Positions 37,507 to 47,641 of a stretch of 64,000 nt of DNA are shown in pieces. The DNA is from Picocystis sp. L7. Lineage: Eukaryota; Chlorophyta; Picocystophyceae; Picocystales; Picocystaceae. Both the position numbers and the translations under genes were made by a program. The stretch is from positions 310,001 to 374,000 of the forward strand of contig QXJR01000008.1 in the NCBI GenBank assembly GCA_020975725.1, read 5' to 3'. Under the pieces are notes generated by a model. It saw only the letters and a list, made by a program, of their open reading frames with translations, ran no database searches and was not told the DNA's origin. Position 1 is the first letter of the stretch. The number at the start of each line of letters is the position of its first letter.

Positions 37507-38514
37507 TCAAGCACCCTTTCCGTCCGACAAATTCAAGCCAATCACCCCCTCGGATTGTGCTGATCCCTGGGCCAACTCCAAGTGATGTAGGCTCTTCCTC
37601 ATGGATAGAAACTCCGGTATGAATTTTTCTGCACTGATGTCGCCAGAGACGAGTCGACCCTCCAAAGCATCGGATTGCTCGTCAAGTTCGAGCATTGCAT
37701 TCTCCACCATTTGTGTCAGACTCCTGGGGTCCAACTTGTCACTCACCTCCAAGAAGCGAGCCACGAGCTTATCGTACTTTTCTTTTGCCTCCGAATACTC
37801 AGAGGAACGAATCACTGAGATTTGTCCCTTCAAATCTACAATCGCTGCTTCCTTGGACTGGTTGTCCTGCGCCAGCTGGATGTTGCACTGGATGCATCGT
37901 TCCAAGTTGGTATGCAGGTTACGCCCAAAATCTGTGCTACTCACGAACGCATCAAAACTTTCTTCTTCTAGCAACATGTTCTGGAGCTCCACAATAGATA
38001 AATCCTGCAATAGTGGAAAGTTTTGGGGCACCTGTCCTTCAGCAACAGGAGGTGAATGTATTGGCTGATTCATCACGCTTGTGGCCTGGGCTGCACAACT
38101 GCAGACATCATCGACTACTGCACAGATGACCACCGCCAGATTGCTGTCGGCACTCCAGTTTGACAAGAGCGCATGATTTATCTTTCCGCTTGATTCTGAA
38201 AAGCCGCATTCCACAAAGTAATCCAAGGTCAACAATGGAGCCTCTCGAGGGTAGGTGGATGGAAGTTCAATTTTCATGTCCACGTATCTTCCCGAACCAA
38301 GGGAAAGTGTGACTTTCATGACTGTGAAGTCTCCGTTCAACACCCTCACGCCTGGAAGCGCTGAACATAGCTCCTCCACGTCCGCCTTCATGCGTCTCCT
38401 TGCTTCTCCTCCCGGAGTAAAGACCATGGTCCAGTCCGACAAAGAGCCACTCGCCTGACAAGTCTCTGCGTTTCTATTCGGGTTCACTTCTGTGATACCC
38501 CTGTACCTTCTCAT
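37507..38514 (-). CDS. ESCRT-I subunit VPS37-like (UEV-like plus Mod(r) domain)
   Basis: About 335 residues. Residues ~165-315 form the coiled Mod(r)/VPS37 domain: LLQDLSIVELQNMLLEEESF, then long amphipathic helices with KYDKLVARFLEVSDK and SGDISAEKFIPEFLSMRK, typical of VPS37. Residues ~30-140 resemble a ubiquitin E2 variant (VDMKIELPSTYPREAPLLTL with the P-x-Y-P-x-x-P pattern), as in human VPS37A. ESCRT-I sorts ubiquitinated cargo at endosomes. Start at 38514 is the simplest. An alternative has an upstream exon (38803-38507) joined by a 52-nt GT/AG intron (38506-38455) in phase 0; I rate it lower. Confidence 0.78.
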   Translation of the reverse strand: MRRYRGITEVNPNRNAETCQASGSLSDWTMVFTPGGEARRRMKADVEELCSALPGVRVLNGDFTVMKVTLSLGSGRYVDMKIELPSTYPREAPLLTLDYFVECGFSESSGKINHALLSNWSADSNLAVVICAVVDDVCSCAAQATSVMNQPIHSPPVAEGQVPQNFPLLQDLSIVELQNMLLEEESFDAFVSSTDFGRNLHTNLERCIQCNIQLAQDNQSKEAAIVDLKGQISVIRSSEYSEAKEKYDKLVARFLEVSDKLDPRSLTQMVENAMLELDEQSDALEGRLVSGDISAEKFIPEFLSMRKSLHHLELAQGSAQSEGVIGLNLSDGKGA

Positions 38515-39538
38515 CCACGTACGATCCCGTTTCGACCGCGACTGGGGGTGGAGATGTGCTGCAGGTCCTTGGTCTCAACGGCTCGTCTTGCTCGGTCTTC
38601 GCGTGTTCGCAGTCCTTCGCAAGCACAACCTCGCGGTCTTCTTCGTCCAACGTTCCGACGCTCCTTCCAGATCCAGGCTCGACTACGAGATACCCTCGGC
38701 AGATCTGGTCCGATCTCACGCCAGGCGACGCGGACACGCGTTGCTTAGCACGTCGTTTCGGCGTCTTTCTGCTGTTTCGTCGACGAGTGTCTGTAGTGGA
38801 CACCTGGCAGCCAACCCGCTCCCACCTCGGGTTCAGTAAGGGAGCCCTTGAAGGGAGAGTCGGAAGGGAGTCCGGTCAAGGTGTTCGTCCATGGGTCGTA
38901 CCCTCGGTCTCATCCGGGGTGGTGCACTCGGGTCCCCCCAGTTTGGAGAAGATACTCCCATCTGCAGCGAGGAGGGTCCGACTCTCGGATGGGATCCGAG
39001 TGGGTCATCCCTGTGCAGCAGCATGGAGATCATAGGGAACGTGGAGTGCATGGAACAAGGCAGCACTGCCACACCCCGATGGAGGGGATCCATTGGCATG
39101 TCGGAGGTGAGTGGGAGAGACAAGGGTGGACGCTCGGTGTTGCCGTGTTGGCACCGCGGGTGGGCCAACGAGGGAATCGGATGAGCACGGCAACCTGTGG
39201 AACCCATGCACTCGCCATGGGAACCTGGTGTTTTGGGACTCGCCTGCACGTGCGTTTGGAAGGGTCTACCCAAGCAACGAATGGCGGGGGAGCACCATCC
39301 ATCTCTCTCGTCCAACAACAACAACAACAACAACGCCAGGGTGAGACCATTCGTTCCATGCAAGACCCTGCATTGAGCGGTGTATGTATCGCCCTGGGGC
39401 CAAGAGCCTGGGCCCTGGGATGTGGCTGAGGAGGAGGGCGTGTTTTCGTTCAAGTTAACCCATCGGATCGACAGACCGAGCTGGTGGAGGACGAGTTGGT
39501 CCACGTGGACTGGCGGCGCCAAGCACGAAGCTGCGAAG
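38515..39538. other. GC-rich divergent upstream region with a CAA run
   Basis: About 1 kb between VPS37 (-) and deoxyhypusine hydroxylase (+). It holds a short (CAA)n microsatellite at about 39312-39335. Overlapping open frames on both strands have skewed composition and no family match. Confidence 0.45.
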
Positions 39539-40441
39539 ATGGTGACGGACGAGACCCTCCGAACGCTCGCCGAGGTGCTCCAGAACGAAGACAGCCGCCT
39601 TCCCAAAAGGTTTCGGGCGCTGTTCGCTCTGCGTGGGGCCAAAGGAAAGGGTGCGACGGTGGCGAGACAAGCCATCGTGGCCTCGTTGGGAGCGAAGAGC
39701 GCACTCCTCCGGCACGAATTGGCGTTCTGTTTGGGACAAATGCAAGACGAAGAAGCCGTGGATACCTTGGAAAAATTACTGGCCAACACTGCCGAAAATT
39801 CCATGGTCCGGCACGAGGCCGGTGAGGCACTGGGAGCAATCGGCTGCTCGCGGTCCATCACTGCTTTGGAGACAGGAAGCAAGGACGAGCTTCCGGAAAT
39901 AAGGGAGACCTGCGAACTGGCGCTGTATCGGATTCATGCACTTTCAGAGGCGAGGCAAGCTTCCGGTTACACCCCGTACAAATCTGTGGACCCCACCCCG
40001 CCCCTCCCTCTTGGCACTCCGACAGAGGAGCTGAAGGATATCCTTCTGAGCGAAAAGGCACCCATGCACCAGCGGTACGGGGCCATGTTTGCCCTCAGAA
40101 ACAGTGGTACAGAAGAAGGTGCACTAGCACTGGCGAACGCTCTGCGATATGGAAAGTCGGCTCTTCTCAAACACGAGTTGGCGTACGTTTTGGGGCAGCT
40201 ACAACGCCCTAGCACCGTTCCTGCTCTTGAAGCAGCGCTGCGCGATGTAAAGGAACATCCGATGGTTCGACATGAAGCAGCAGAGGCTCTTGGAAGCATT
40301 GCAACAGCAGAAGCCAGGGCTTTACTTGAGGAGTTTGTGAGGGATCCAGAACCGGTCGTCGCAGAGAGTTGCGAGGTTGCACTGGACATTCTCGAGTTCG
40401 AAACCAGTGGTGAGTTCCAGTACTGCACTGTAGACGCCTGA
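39539..40441 (+). CDS. Deoxyhypusine hydroxylase
   Basis: Completes hypusine on translation factor eIF5A by hydroxylating deoxyhypusine; about 300 residues, the usual size. It is an all-helical HEAT-repeat protein with a di-iron centre. The four His-Glu pairs that hold the irons are visible: LLRHELAFCLGQ, MVRHEAGEALG, LLKHELAYVLGQ and MVRHEAAEALG. The two halves repeat each other, as expected, joined by a Pro-rich linker (VDPTPPLPLGT). The Met at 39539 precedes the first helix; upstream in-frame sequence is Trp/Gly-rich leader. Identification is firm. Confidence 0.95.
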   Translation: MVTDETLRTLAEVLQNEDSRLPKRFRALFALRGAKGKGATVARQAIVASLGAKSALLRHELAFCLGQMQDEEAVDTLEKLLANTAENSMVRHEAGEALGAIGCSRSITALETGSKDELPEIRETCELALYRIHALSEARQASGYTPYKSVDPTPPLPLGTPTEELKDILLSEKAPMHQRYGAMFALRNSGTEEGALALANALRYGKSALLKHELAYVLGQLQRPSTVPALEAALRDVKEHPMVRHEAAEALGSIATAEARALLEEFVRDPEPVVAESCEVALDILEFETSGEFQYCTVDA

Positions 40442-41749
40442 GCGGGGGGGAAATTCCCCTACCAAAATGGTATTAGCTTGCAATGTTCCCCCCTCTTCTT
40501 TACAACTTTCGAGTGCATGTTTGCTGGGAAATTCGGCCGGGTGTTTTCGGCACATTGGAGTTCAGCACACAGCTGTTGTTGACCATGGGTATGCCGGTGC
40601 AATTGCTCCTCCTGGTTGATCATAGTGGGCTAGGTAGGCCAATCGTCCATTCTACAGCGATACGTGATAATCTGAACCTTGTCCTTCAAGCTTGCTTCTT
40701 GAAGATGGGGCTCTAGCTCTGCAACAACTGTCTTGCATGTTTGAGATTGACTGTTGCAGTATAGGTGCAGTGTAATAAGAAGGTACCAATGACGAAAGAG
40801 TGCGGTTGCACCGACAAATGTTGGGCTCTGGTGTTTGTGTATATTCCACTGGTTGATACGATGTTTGCTCATTCCTTGCTAGCGGGAACCTTGCTCTCTC
40901 TTCGCTGAAACTCTCGTTCCAACCAGAAGCAATTCAACTTGCAGCGCCTTCCTGCGATGTTGGATCACTGGGCCATCAAAAAACAACCTAATGTTCCGTC
41001 CTGTTGGTCGTGGATGGTCCAAAGGAAGAAGCTTTCAAAAGTCGTGGCATGCCCGTCCGGCATGAGATCGGGCAAGTGCGCTGTTGTCGGCGGCCTCCAT
41101 TTGTGTTCATCCCAGTATGTGTCTTCACCCATCCATCTCTCGATCCAGGGCATCTCTTCTCCACCTGTTCCTCCGTTGCACAGGGCAACCTTGGCCGGTC
41201 TTCCGTCCATCCACTGGCCTGTACACGCCCACCCTGTCCTTTCGATTGGCTCGATGCTACATCCTAGGGTTCTTTTGTCGGTGCTGTGTCTCATCCAGTC
41301 AACCGTCGCCCGAGCTTTTCACACAGTTGTGATGAAACCTTCGTCCCTCGTGTCACCCGTTGAGCACGCCCCGATCGACGTCCCATCGGACGGCGCCCCT
41401 TGCCCCTCGGCTCTGCATCGGACGGCGCCCCTATCCCTCGATTCGACATCGGACGGTGCTCCTCGCCTTCGGTTTTCATCGGACGGTGCTCCTCGCCTTC
41501 GATGTCTCCGGAGGGGTCCAGAAGGGGGTGGGGTTGCTGGGTTGGACCCGGTCGGGAGGGGATGAGAGAGAACAAGAGAACCAAGCCACTCGAGGGTGGC
41601 AGCCTGTGTGGAACCATTTGTGGACCAGGACACCTGCGACACACCACACGCAAAACGCACCGCAAATGCCATGCTCCGAGACGGCTTAAGCGACTGCTGC
41701 ACACGTCAAGAGGTCCAGTAGGAAGTGAGAAGCGAAGGAAGTGCGCAGG
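40442..41749. other. Intergenic, hydroxylase to FADS fusion
   Basis: About 1.3 kb. The first half is AT-richer and without features. The second half is GC-rich and contains a short tandem array (listed separately). Open frames across the array are repeat-driven. Confidence 0.45.
41384..41507. repeat. Minisatellite, ~31-bp unit, four copies
   Basis: Four copies beginning CATCGGACGG at 41384, 41416, 41447 and 41477. Each continues with YGCYCCT and a CCTCG-like end; spacings are 32, 31 and 30. Copies 3 and 4 are the most alike. Confidence 0.85.
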
Positions 41750-43303
41750 ATGGCCGACCCGAAAAGGAAGGGGGTCAAGGCGCAGGAAATCCCCGCGGCC
41801 GTCGAAGCCACCGGAGATAAGAGGCTGCTGGAAAAGTTCTGGAACAGCGTCACGGACGCCAGGAGGACCCTTGAACTCTACGGACTCGAAGGATGTGCGT
41901 TCAGCTTCAACGGGGGAAAGGATTCCACCGTGCTGCTCCATTTGCTGCGAGTGGCCATCTACACCGAGGGCTTCGATAGCCTCTCCAACAATGCACAACT
42001 CGCAGACATGATGGTGTTCACATTCTCGAAACAGGACGATTTTCCGGAAATCAAAAAGTTTGTCAAAGATTCTTCACAACAGTACGGACTTGATGTAGTC
42101 ATGCGCAGCGAAACCTTCAAAGAGGGATTGGAGATGTTCGTGCACAACGGGATACGGGCCATCTTTATGGGCACCCGCCAAGGTGATCCAAACTCGCAAG
42201 GCCAAGGCACATTCACACCAAGCAGCATGGGATGGCCGCCATTTATGCGCGTCAATCCCATCTGGGATTGGACGTATGCTGAAGTTTGGAAATTCCTGAG
42301 AGCAATCCATGCTCCCATTTGCAGCCTGTACGAAGTTGGGTACACATCGGTAGGCCAGATGAAAAATACGCTTCCCAATGAAGAACTTCGTCAGGAAGAT
42401 GGAACGTATAGGCCCGCTTGGGAGCTAGTCGATGGACGTGCAGAGCGGGCGGGGAGAGAAAACCCAAGATCTTTGCGCAGGTCGACCTCACGGCGGCGGA
42501 CGTACCAAGCCGGTATATTGATTGTTGGCAATGAGGTGTTGTCTGCAAGTGTTGAAGACAGGAACACGTACTTTCTTTGTCAGCAATTCAGAGAGATGGG
42601 ATGGAGAGTTGCACGAGTTGTGGTTGTAGAGGATGATGTGGCAGCCATAGCAGACGAATTGAGAGTCATGTCAGAGGTGTTTGACGTTGTCGTGACTGCA
42701 GGGGGTGTGGGTCCGACAGTGGATGACGTGACTATGACAGGAGTAGCACAAGCATTGGGCAGGAAGGTCGTCATGCATCCAGATTTGGTCTCTCGGCTTA
42801 GTGAGTTCTATGGAGCAAAGATCACCCCTTCACACTTCAAGATGGCCCAGGTGCCGGATGGGGAAGTGACCTTGCACGAAGCTGTGCATTCTTGTCCGAA
42901 CGGGTGGACTTCAGGCCGTTCCCCTTATCCTTTAGTGCAATGTCGCAACATATTCATTTTACCAGGTGTGCCTTCAATACTGCAAAAGAAATTCCAGGAC
43001 CTGCGGCAACACCTGGTCGCGCAGTGTCCGCAGCAACCTTTTGTGCATGCAGAAATCCGGTTGGCCGCCGGAGATGAGACTCTGATTGCAGATATCCTCG
43101 AGGGTGTGTCCCGCGAGCTTGATCCCTCTGTGGTGATAGGAAGTTATCCAGTGACTGGTCGCGATGATCATGTTGGCATCATTCTCACCATCGAGGGCAA
43201 GGAGAAAGAAGAGGTCGATAAGACGCGTCAGCGGCTCCTGGAACAGCTTCCCCAGGAACTGTTAGCGGAGCTCCACGAGTCCAGCGCCCGTGCTGAAGGT
43301 TGA
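41750..43303 (+). CDS. FAD synthase-like fusion: PAPS-reductase domain plus molybdopterin-binding domain
   Basis: About 517 residues. The N-terminal domain (~1-235) is of the PP-loop PAPS reductase/FAD synthetase type: CAFSFNGGKDSTVLLHLLR, then MGTRQGDP and MRVNPIWDWTYAEVWKFL, as in FMN adenylyltransferases of the yeast Fad1/human FLAD1 type. The C-terminal domain (~250-500) is a MoaB/CinA-like fold: ILIVGNEVLSASVEDRNTYF, then VVTAGGVGPTVDDVT and FILPGVPSI. In human FLAD1 the order is the reverse; this order is the one I recall for the plant homologue. I infer FAD synthesis from FMN; the second domain may act as a hydrolase. The start at 41750 has good context; 41741 is an alternative. Confidence 0.88.
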   Translation: MADPKRKGVKAQEIPAAVEATGDKRLLEKFWNSVTDARRTLELYGLEGCAFSFNGGKDSTVLLHLLRVAIYTEGFDSLSNNAQLADMMVFTFSKQDDFPEIKKFVKDSSQQYGLDVVMRSETFKEGLEMFVHNGIRAIFMGTRQGDPNSQGQGTFTPSSMGWPPFMRVNPIWDWTYAEVWKFLRAIHAPICSLYEVGYTSVGQMKNTLPNEELRQEDGTYRPAWELVDGRAERAGRENPRSLRRSTSRRRTYQAGILIVGNEVLSASVEDRNTYFLCQQFREMGWRVARVVVVEDDVAAIADELRVMSEVFDVVVTAGGVGPTVDDVTMTGVAQALGRKVVMHPDLVSRLSEFYGAKITPSHFKMAQVPDGEVTLHEAVHSCPNGWTSGRSPYPLVQCRNIFILPGVPSILQKKFQDLRQHLVAQCPQQPFVHAEIRLAAGDETLIADILEGVSRELDPSVVIGSYPVTGRDDHVGIILTIEGKEKEEVDKTRQRLLEQLPQELLAELHESSARAEG

Positions 43304-43391
43304 TTTATTTGTTTGCATGTCGGATGTGTGACGAGCGGGCAGCATTGGTGTTTGTTGCGCTTCACCAAGCCTCGTTTCCTTCCACTCGTGT

Positions 43392-43712
43392 TCAGGTATC
43401 CAGGAAATTCGCCGCCATGAGTAGTTCCAGTGCTTCTTCGGGTGGAATATGGAACTCGGGAGTGGCTCCTGTCGACCTGCTGCACTGCAGTTTGTAATAA
43501 AAGTACTGGCACACCTTTTCCAGCACTGGTGCGGAGATTTCTGGGAAGCGCACTTCCCCTCTTTCGGTTTCCGTGAACCCTCCCTGGGAGCTCAACATGT
43601 TTCGGATCGTGCTGCTGACGCACGCAGCTTCGTAGTCCACCACGAATTCGAACCCTTCTGCGGAGATGAGCTTGACGGTCCCTCTCTCCTTGGCCATGTT
43701 CTCCTCCTGCAC
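43392..43712 (-). CDS. Elongin C
   Basis: Adaptor of the SKP1/BTB fold, about 106 residues. It links BC-box substrate receptors to cullin ubiquitin ligases. The sequence follows elongin C throughout: [18 protein letters not shown], then [30 protein letters not shown] and the hallmark end [19 protein letters not shown]1 would be longer and carry a WTxxD C-terminus, which is absent. A second Met at 43697 could also start it. It converges on the FADS fusion, 88 bases apart. Its 5' end is divergent from the omega-3 desaturase. Confidence 0.95.
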   Translation of the reverse strand: MQEENMAKERGTVKLISAEGFEFVVDYEAACVSSTIRNMLSSQGGFTETERGEVRFPEISAPVLEKVCQYFYYKLQCSRSTGATPEFHIPPEEALELLMAANFLDT

Positions 43713-44274
43713 GTGCTTCCCTTTTCGTCGAAGGCGCTTTCACGTGCTTCCTTTCCTTCTCTCCTGCATCCCAGGGGTCAAAGGGGGGCATTGGAAGCCT
43801 CCCTCGGTAGGCCTTGCGGACATCCAATGCCCCCCTTTCTGGATCTGGTGGGGTTGGGGGGAGCGAGACCATGGGGTGGAAGTTCCCAGGCCTTCCCTGG
43901 CTGTGCCACGTACGAAAATATCTCGACCCAGGGATCGTGCCCGACTGGGCCTGAGGGGGGGACGATCGATCCTCTGCGTGCATCGTCCCATCCGTTCCAG
44001 ATCGGTGGGTCCTCTCTGCTACGTTCCGTCCCCCCACCGGACGTTCCCGCGGAGCGCTTTCCCGTGCCTTCCGTTCCTCCGGGGTTCCCTTCTCCCACCC
44101 CGGATCGTCCTTCGATTGAACCCGAGATCGTCTCCTTTCCATCCGGGTTCGTCCTTCCTGAACCCTGGGCAACCCACGTCGGTGTCAGCAAAACAGAGTG
44201 GAAGGCTTCCCGACCACACAGTCTTGTCCAACCGGACCACACGTGCGCACACCAGCGCCGCACCGCGAGAAACG
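43713..44274. promoter_or_regulatory. Divergent upstream region, Elongin C / omega-3 desaturase
   Basis: About 560 GC- and C-rich bases between two divergent starts. Open frames here are Pro/Ser/Arg-rich by composition. No specific element recognised. Confidence 0.4.
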
Positions 44275-45570
44275 ATGATGGCGAGCACCATGCGCGTGTG
44301 CGTGGCCGTGAAACCCTGCAAGGTGGACAGGGAAGGAATCGGGACGAAAAGAAACGGAAGAAACGCACGGGTGACCCGGTGTGGAGCCTCCGGAAGGCGT
44401 TCCCCGGACCTGAGGACTGGCGTGGCCGCCGCACCGAACCCAGCCACGGCCGAAGAGCCCGAGTGGAAGAAGATCAACGAATTAGCTGCACCGCCACCGT
44501 TCACGTTGAAAGACCTCCGAAACGCCATCCCCGAACACTGCTGGAAGAGAGATCCAATCCGCTCCTTTGCGTACCTGGTGAGAGACGTGGCAATTGTCTT
44601 CGCCCTGGCCTACGCTGCCTTTCAACTCGACAGCTGGTGGTCTTGGCCTCTCTACTGGATAGCTCAAGGCACCATGTTCTGGGGATTGTTTGTGGTCGGA
44701 CACGACTGCGGGCACCAGAGTTTTTCCTCCAGCAAGACATTGAATGATCTGGTGGGAAACATTGTGCACTCCACCATCCTGGTCCCCTACCATGGTTGGA
44801 GGGTCAGCCACAGGACGCACCATAGCAACCATGGCCACGTGGAAAACGACGAGTCCTGGCATCCAGTCTCCAAGCACCTGTACGATGAAATGGACCAGTG
44901 GGGCAAGCTTGGAAGGCTGTCGCTCCCATGGGCCCTATTTGCTTATCCCTTCTACCTCTGGAAACGGAGTCCCGGGAAGGAAGGATCCCACTATGATCCG
45001 AATTGCGATTTGTTCACCAAGAACGAAGCATCAAACGTTATCACGTCCAATATTTTCCTCGTGGGTATGCTTGCCATTCTAGGGGCGTGTACCTGGAGCC
45101 TAGGCGCTCTGAACATGCTGAAACTGTACTTTATACCATATGTCATCAATGTGGTGTGGCTGGATGTGGTCACCTACCTGCACCACCACGGAGCATCGGA
45201 CGGAGAAAAAATGCCGTGGTACCGAGGTGAAGAGTGGAGCTATCTGAGGGGGGGGCTCACCACGCTGGATCGCGACTATGGAATCATCAACAACATTCAC
45301 CACGATATTGGAACACATGTCATTCACCACCTTTTTCCGCAAATTCCCCACTACAATTTGTTGGATGCTACAGAGGCATGCAAGCCTGTCCTTGGAGATT
45401 ATTACAGGGAGCCAGAACCATGCCCTGGTCCGCGCATTGGCAAGTTCTCGATTGGGCTGCCCACTCATTTGATTAAGCCACTCATGGATTCTTTTAAGAA
45501 AGACCACTATGTGTCTGATGAAGGAAATATTGTTTTCTATGAAACAGACCCTGATTTTGGGAAGAAATAA
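44275..45570 (+). CDS. Plastid omega-3 fatty acid desaturase (FAD7/8 type)
   Basis: Adds the omega-3 double bond to glycerolipid acyl chains; about 431 residues. The three His boxes are [18 protein letters not shown] and [13 protein letters not shown], exactly those of the plant FAD3/FAD7/FAD8 group. The upstream motif [17 protein letters not shown] and the internal [12 protein letters not shown] are also typical. The first ~60 residues ([14 protein letters not shown] and on) are basic and Ser/Ala-bearing and look like a plastid transit peptide, which favours FAD7/8 over the ER enzyme. Two adjacent Mets (44275, 44278) could start it. With the front-end desaturase at 17.4 kb it points to polyunsaturated lipid synthesis. 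Confidence 0.93.
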   Translation: MMASTMRVCVAVKPCKVDREGIGTKRNGRNARVTRCGASGRRSPDLRTGVAAAPNPATAEEPEWKKINELAAPPPFTLKDLRNAIPEHCWKRDPIRSFAYLVRDVAIVFALAYAAFQLDSWWSWPLYWIAQGTMFWGLFVVGHDCGHQSFSSSKTLNDLVGNIVHSTILVPYHGWRVSHRTHHSNHGHVENDESWHPVSKHLYDEMDQWGKLGRLSLPWALFAYPFYLWKRSPGKEGSHYDPNCDLFTKNEASNVITSNIFLVGMLAILGACTWSLGALNMLKLYFIPYVINVVWLDVVTYLHHHGASDGEKMPWYRGEEWSYLRGGLTTLDRDYGIINNIHHDIGTHVIHHLFPQIPHYNLLDATEACKPVLGDYYREPEPCPGPRIGKFSIGLPTHLIKPLMDSFKKDHYVSDEGNIVFYETDPDFGKK

Positions 45571-45808
45571 AGTGTTCATTTGTGAAGTTAATGTACTCTT
45601 TGATGTGATTGGCCGCACTGTACTTCCTTTGGGTTCCAACCAACCAACTGGCCGCCAAGAGTATATGTTAATAGAAGATACGGTTTAGTTTTACTGATAA
45701 ACGCCATCAACGGTTGTCATCACCCATGCGAGCGTTTCCATGAAGATTTTTTGTTGCGGGTGCGAAATTTTATTGCAAGGCACCTTCTATTTCTTATTTA
45801 GGAATGCA

Positions 45809-47641
45809 TCAGCGTTGTTGCTCGTAGGTCTCCACAAGGCTATTCAAATGTAGAGAACCTCCAGCGCCAGTGGACGATGCCTTTTTTCTCAAGCGAAAAC
45901 CTTCTTCGTGGGTGTTAAAGCGGTCCCCCGCTACCCTGCCTATCGCTGCAGCAGAAGCAGGGAAGTCTTCAAGTACATAGTTGAGGCTTTCAGCTGAGAG
46001 CACAGCGATGTCAGTGCAATTAATGGTCGTGCAGCTTGCTGTACGCCGAGCAGCAGTGATCAGCGCTGCTTCACCAAATGCATCCCCTTCACGCAGCACA
46101 GCTATGGTCTCGTTGGACTTATTTGTTACAGCAACTGAGCCTCTCACAATCAAAAACATATTTCTTCCTACATCGCCAGCTGAAAACATTTGTTCCCCTA
46201 CTGCATACAACTCGTAGCGTAGCTCCCCAGCCACCTTTCTTAGGAACGACTCCTCACAATGTGCAAAAAGTGAAACTCTCCTCAGCGCCCCCAGATGTAG
46301 AAAATCTGCAATGTCAGCCCTCAGGTTGGGGGGCAATCGGGTCAAATACCGAAGACCATCCGGGCCAGGGTGTGACCTAGTTGACAGGAGACTGAAGTAA
46401 TTTCCTACGCGAGATTGTAGATCACCTGGCAGCCCTAGGTAGATACAGGTCCGTTTTAGCACATCGACCTTCTCCCTGTGAAATTGACGCATTGCATCCA
46501 TGTTGTTCAAAAGAAACATCACATTGCCAATTATGAACCCATAGAAGCATACTCCCAGAGACAAGCCAATGCTACAAAATAGCCTTTCAGCATCGGAGTA
46601 AGCTTCGAGGTCTTCACCAGTCATTAATAAGAGGCAGTTATAAAAGCTCAACAGGTACGCAGTACGCATTTTCAAAATTTCCTTCTCATCCTCCAAGTCG
46701 GCGTGCAGATGTACCGTTCCCTGGGAACGAACCAGGGGGTACCAAATGCATCCCATCCAATGTGCCACCAGCACCATGAAAAAAAACAAGCGGATAACAT
46801 GGAAGACGTTGGCCATTTTCAGCTTGTCTAGTGCTCCCATCAGCTTGCCAAGCCGAAGCAGCCTGGGGGTCTTAAGAAGCGACAGATACCTTACCTGGTT
46901 GCCACTGTCCTCCAAAGAGGGGATAAATGCAAAAAGTTCAAAAGGAATGGTGCCGACCAAATCGAGGAGAAACCATGTTTTTGCATAGTGCTTTGCAATT
47001 TCCTTTCTATCCGTGACAACTTTACCCTGAGGGTCAATGTAAGCAGTACAGAACTGAACCGCAATATCTGTGCTAAATACCAGAAATCCACACACATCCA
47101 ACCATCCCCACGAAGCTTTGCTACCAACACTGAACCCTATTTGAAAGGGAACTAGTACAGCGTTTATCAAAACGACAAACAGGACCAAAATATCCCACCA
47201 AGATCGAAACCGAGAGTCCGGCATGATTGTTGGAATGTTCCGAAACCTGAAGAACGCACAGAAGTATGTTCTCTTCTTGACATTCGCAATCTTTCCCTCG
47301 GGCGTTCTATAAAGGACTCTGTGGAAGGCTTCCACAGCTCTCATTCTGAGTAAATCTTCTCTCGGCATGTCCTTCAGGCCAGCGTGCTCGTCGTTCTGCG
47401 TTCTGTACTTGTTTTCGAACATCAAGTTCTCTTTGTTGTCTCGTACCTTCTTCCACCAGAACGCTCCCAGGCTGGAGACCCTGAATCTTTCTCTACTACT
47501 TTCCTTCTTCTTGCTGGAGAATATGGACAACATTCCCATTCCAGGAAATCTTCTTGCGCTCCCGCCATCTTTCTCCACGCCGACTTCAACGTCCACTGTC
47601 GGATGCACTTTTCGCTTCGACTTGGTCCCTTCCACCATCAC
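45809..47641 (-). CDS. Voltage/cyclic-nucleotide-type cation channel (S1-S6, pore, CNBD)
   Basis: About 610 residues. The N-terminal cytosolic part (~1-150) leads into S1-S4; S4 is weakly charged (KTPRLLRLGKLMGALDKLK). S5 contains LVAHWMGCIWYPL. The pore is LLSFYNCLLLMTGEDLEAYS, followed by S6 (YGFIIGNVMFLLNNMD). A C-linker and a cyclic-nucleotide-binding fold come next (AGDVGRNMFLIVRGSV, then GDAFGEAALI and RRTASC). The family layout is that of CNG/HCN/EAG channels. The filter lacks the K-selective GYG/GFG and has TGED instead, close to the TIGE of animal CNG, so a non-selective cation channel is likely. The RxA in the phosphate cassette (RRTAS) supports real nucleotide binding. Confidence 0.85.
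   Translation of the reverse strand: MMVEGTKSKRKVHPTVDVEVGVEKDGGSARRFPGMGMLSIFSSKKKESSRERFRVSSLGAFWWKKVRDNKENLMFENKYRTQNDEHAGLKDMPREDLLRMRAVEAFHRVLYRTPEGKIANVKKRTYFCAFFRFRNIPTIMPDSRFRSWWDILVLFVVLINAVLVPFQIGFSVGSKASWGWLDVCGFLVFSTDIAVQFCTAYIDPQGKVVTDRKEIAKHYAKTWFLLDLVGTIPFELFAFIPSLEDSGNQVRYLSLLKTPRLLRLGKLMGALDKLKMANVFHVIRLFFFMVLVAHWMGCIWYPLVRSQGTVHLHADLEDEKEILKMRTAYLLSFYNCLLLMTGEDLEAYSDAERLFCSIGLSLGVCFYGFIIGNVMFLLNNMDAMRQFHREKVDVLKRTCIYLGLPGDLQSRVGNYFSLLSTRSHPGPDGLRYLTRLPPNLRADIADFLHLGALRRVSLFAHCEESFLRKVAGELRYELYAVGEQMFSAGDVGRNMFLIVRGSVAVTNKSNETIAVLREGDAFGEAALITAARRTASCTTINCTDIAVLSAESLNYVLEDFPASAAAIGRVAGDRFNTHEEGFRLRKKASSTGAGGSLHLNSLVETYEQQR

Noticed and set aside
41291-41998. Minus-strand 235-codon frame across the minisatellite
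   Set aside because: It is repeat-driven in part and overlaps the real FADS-fusion gene on the other strand.
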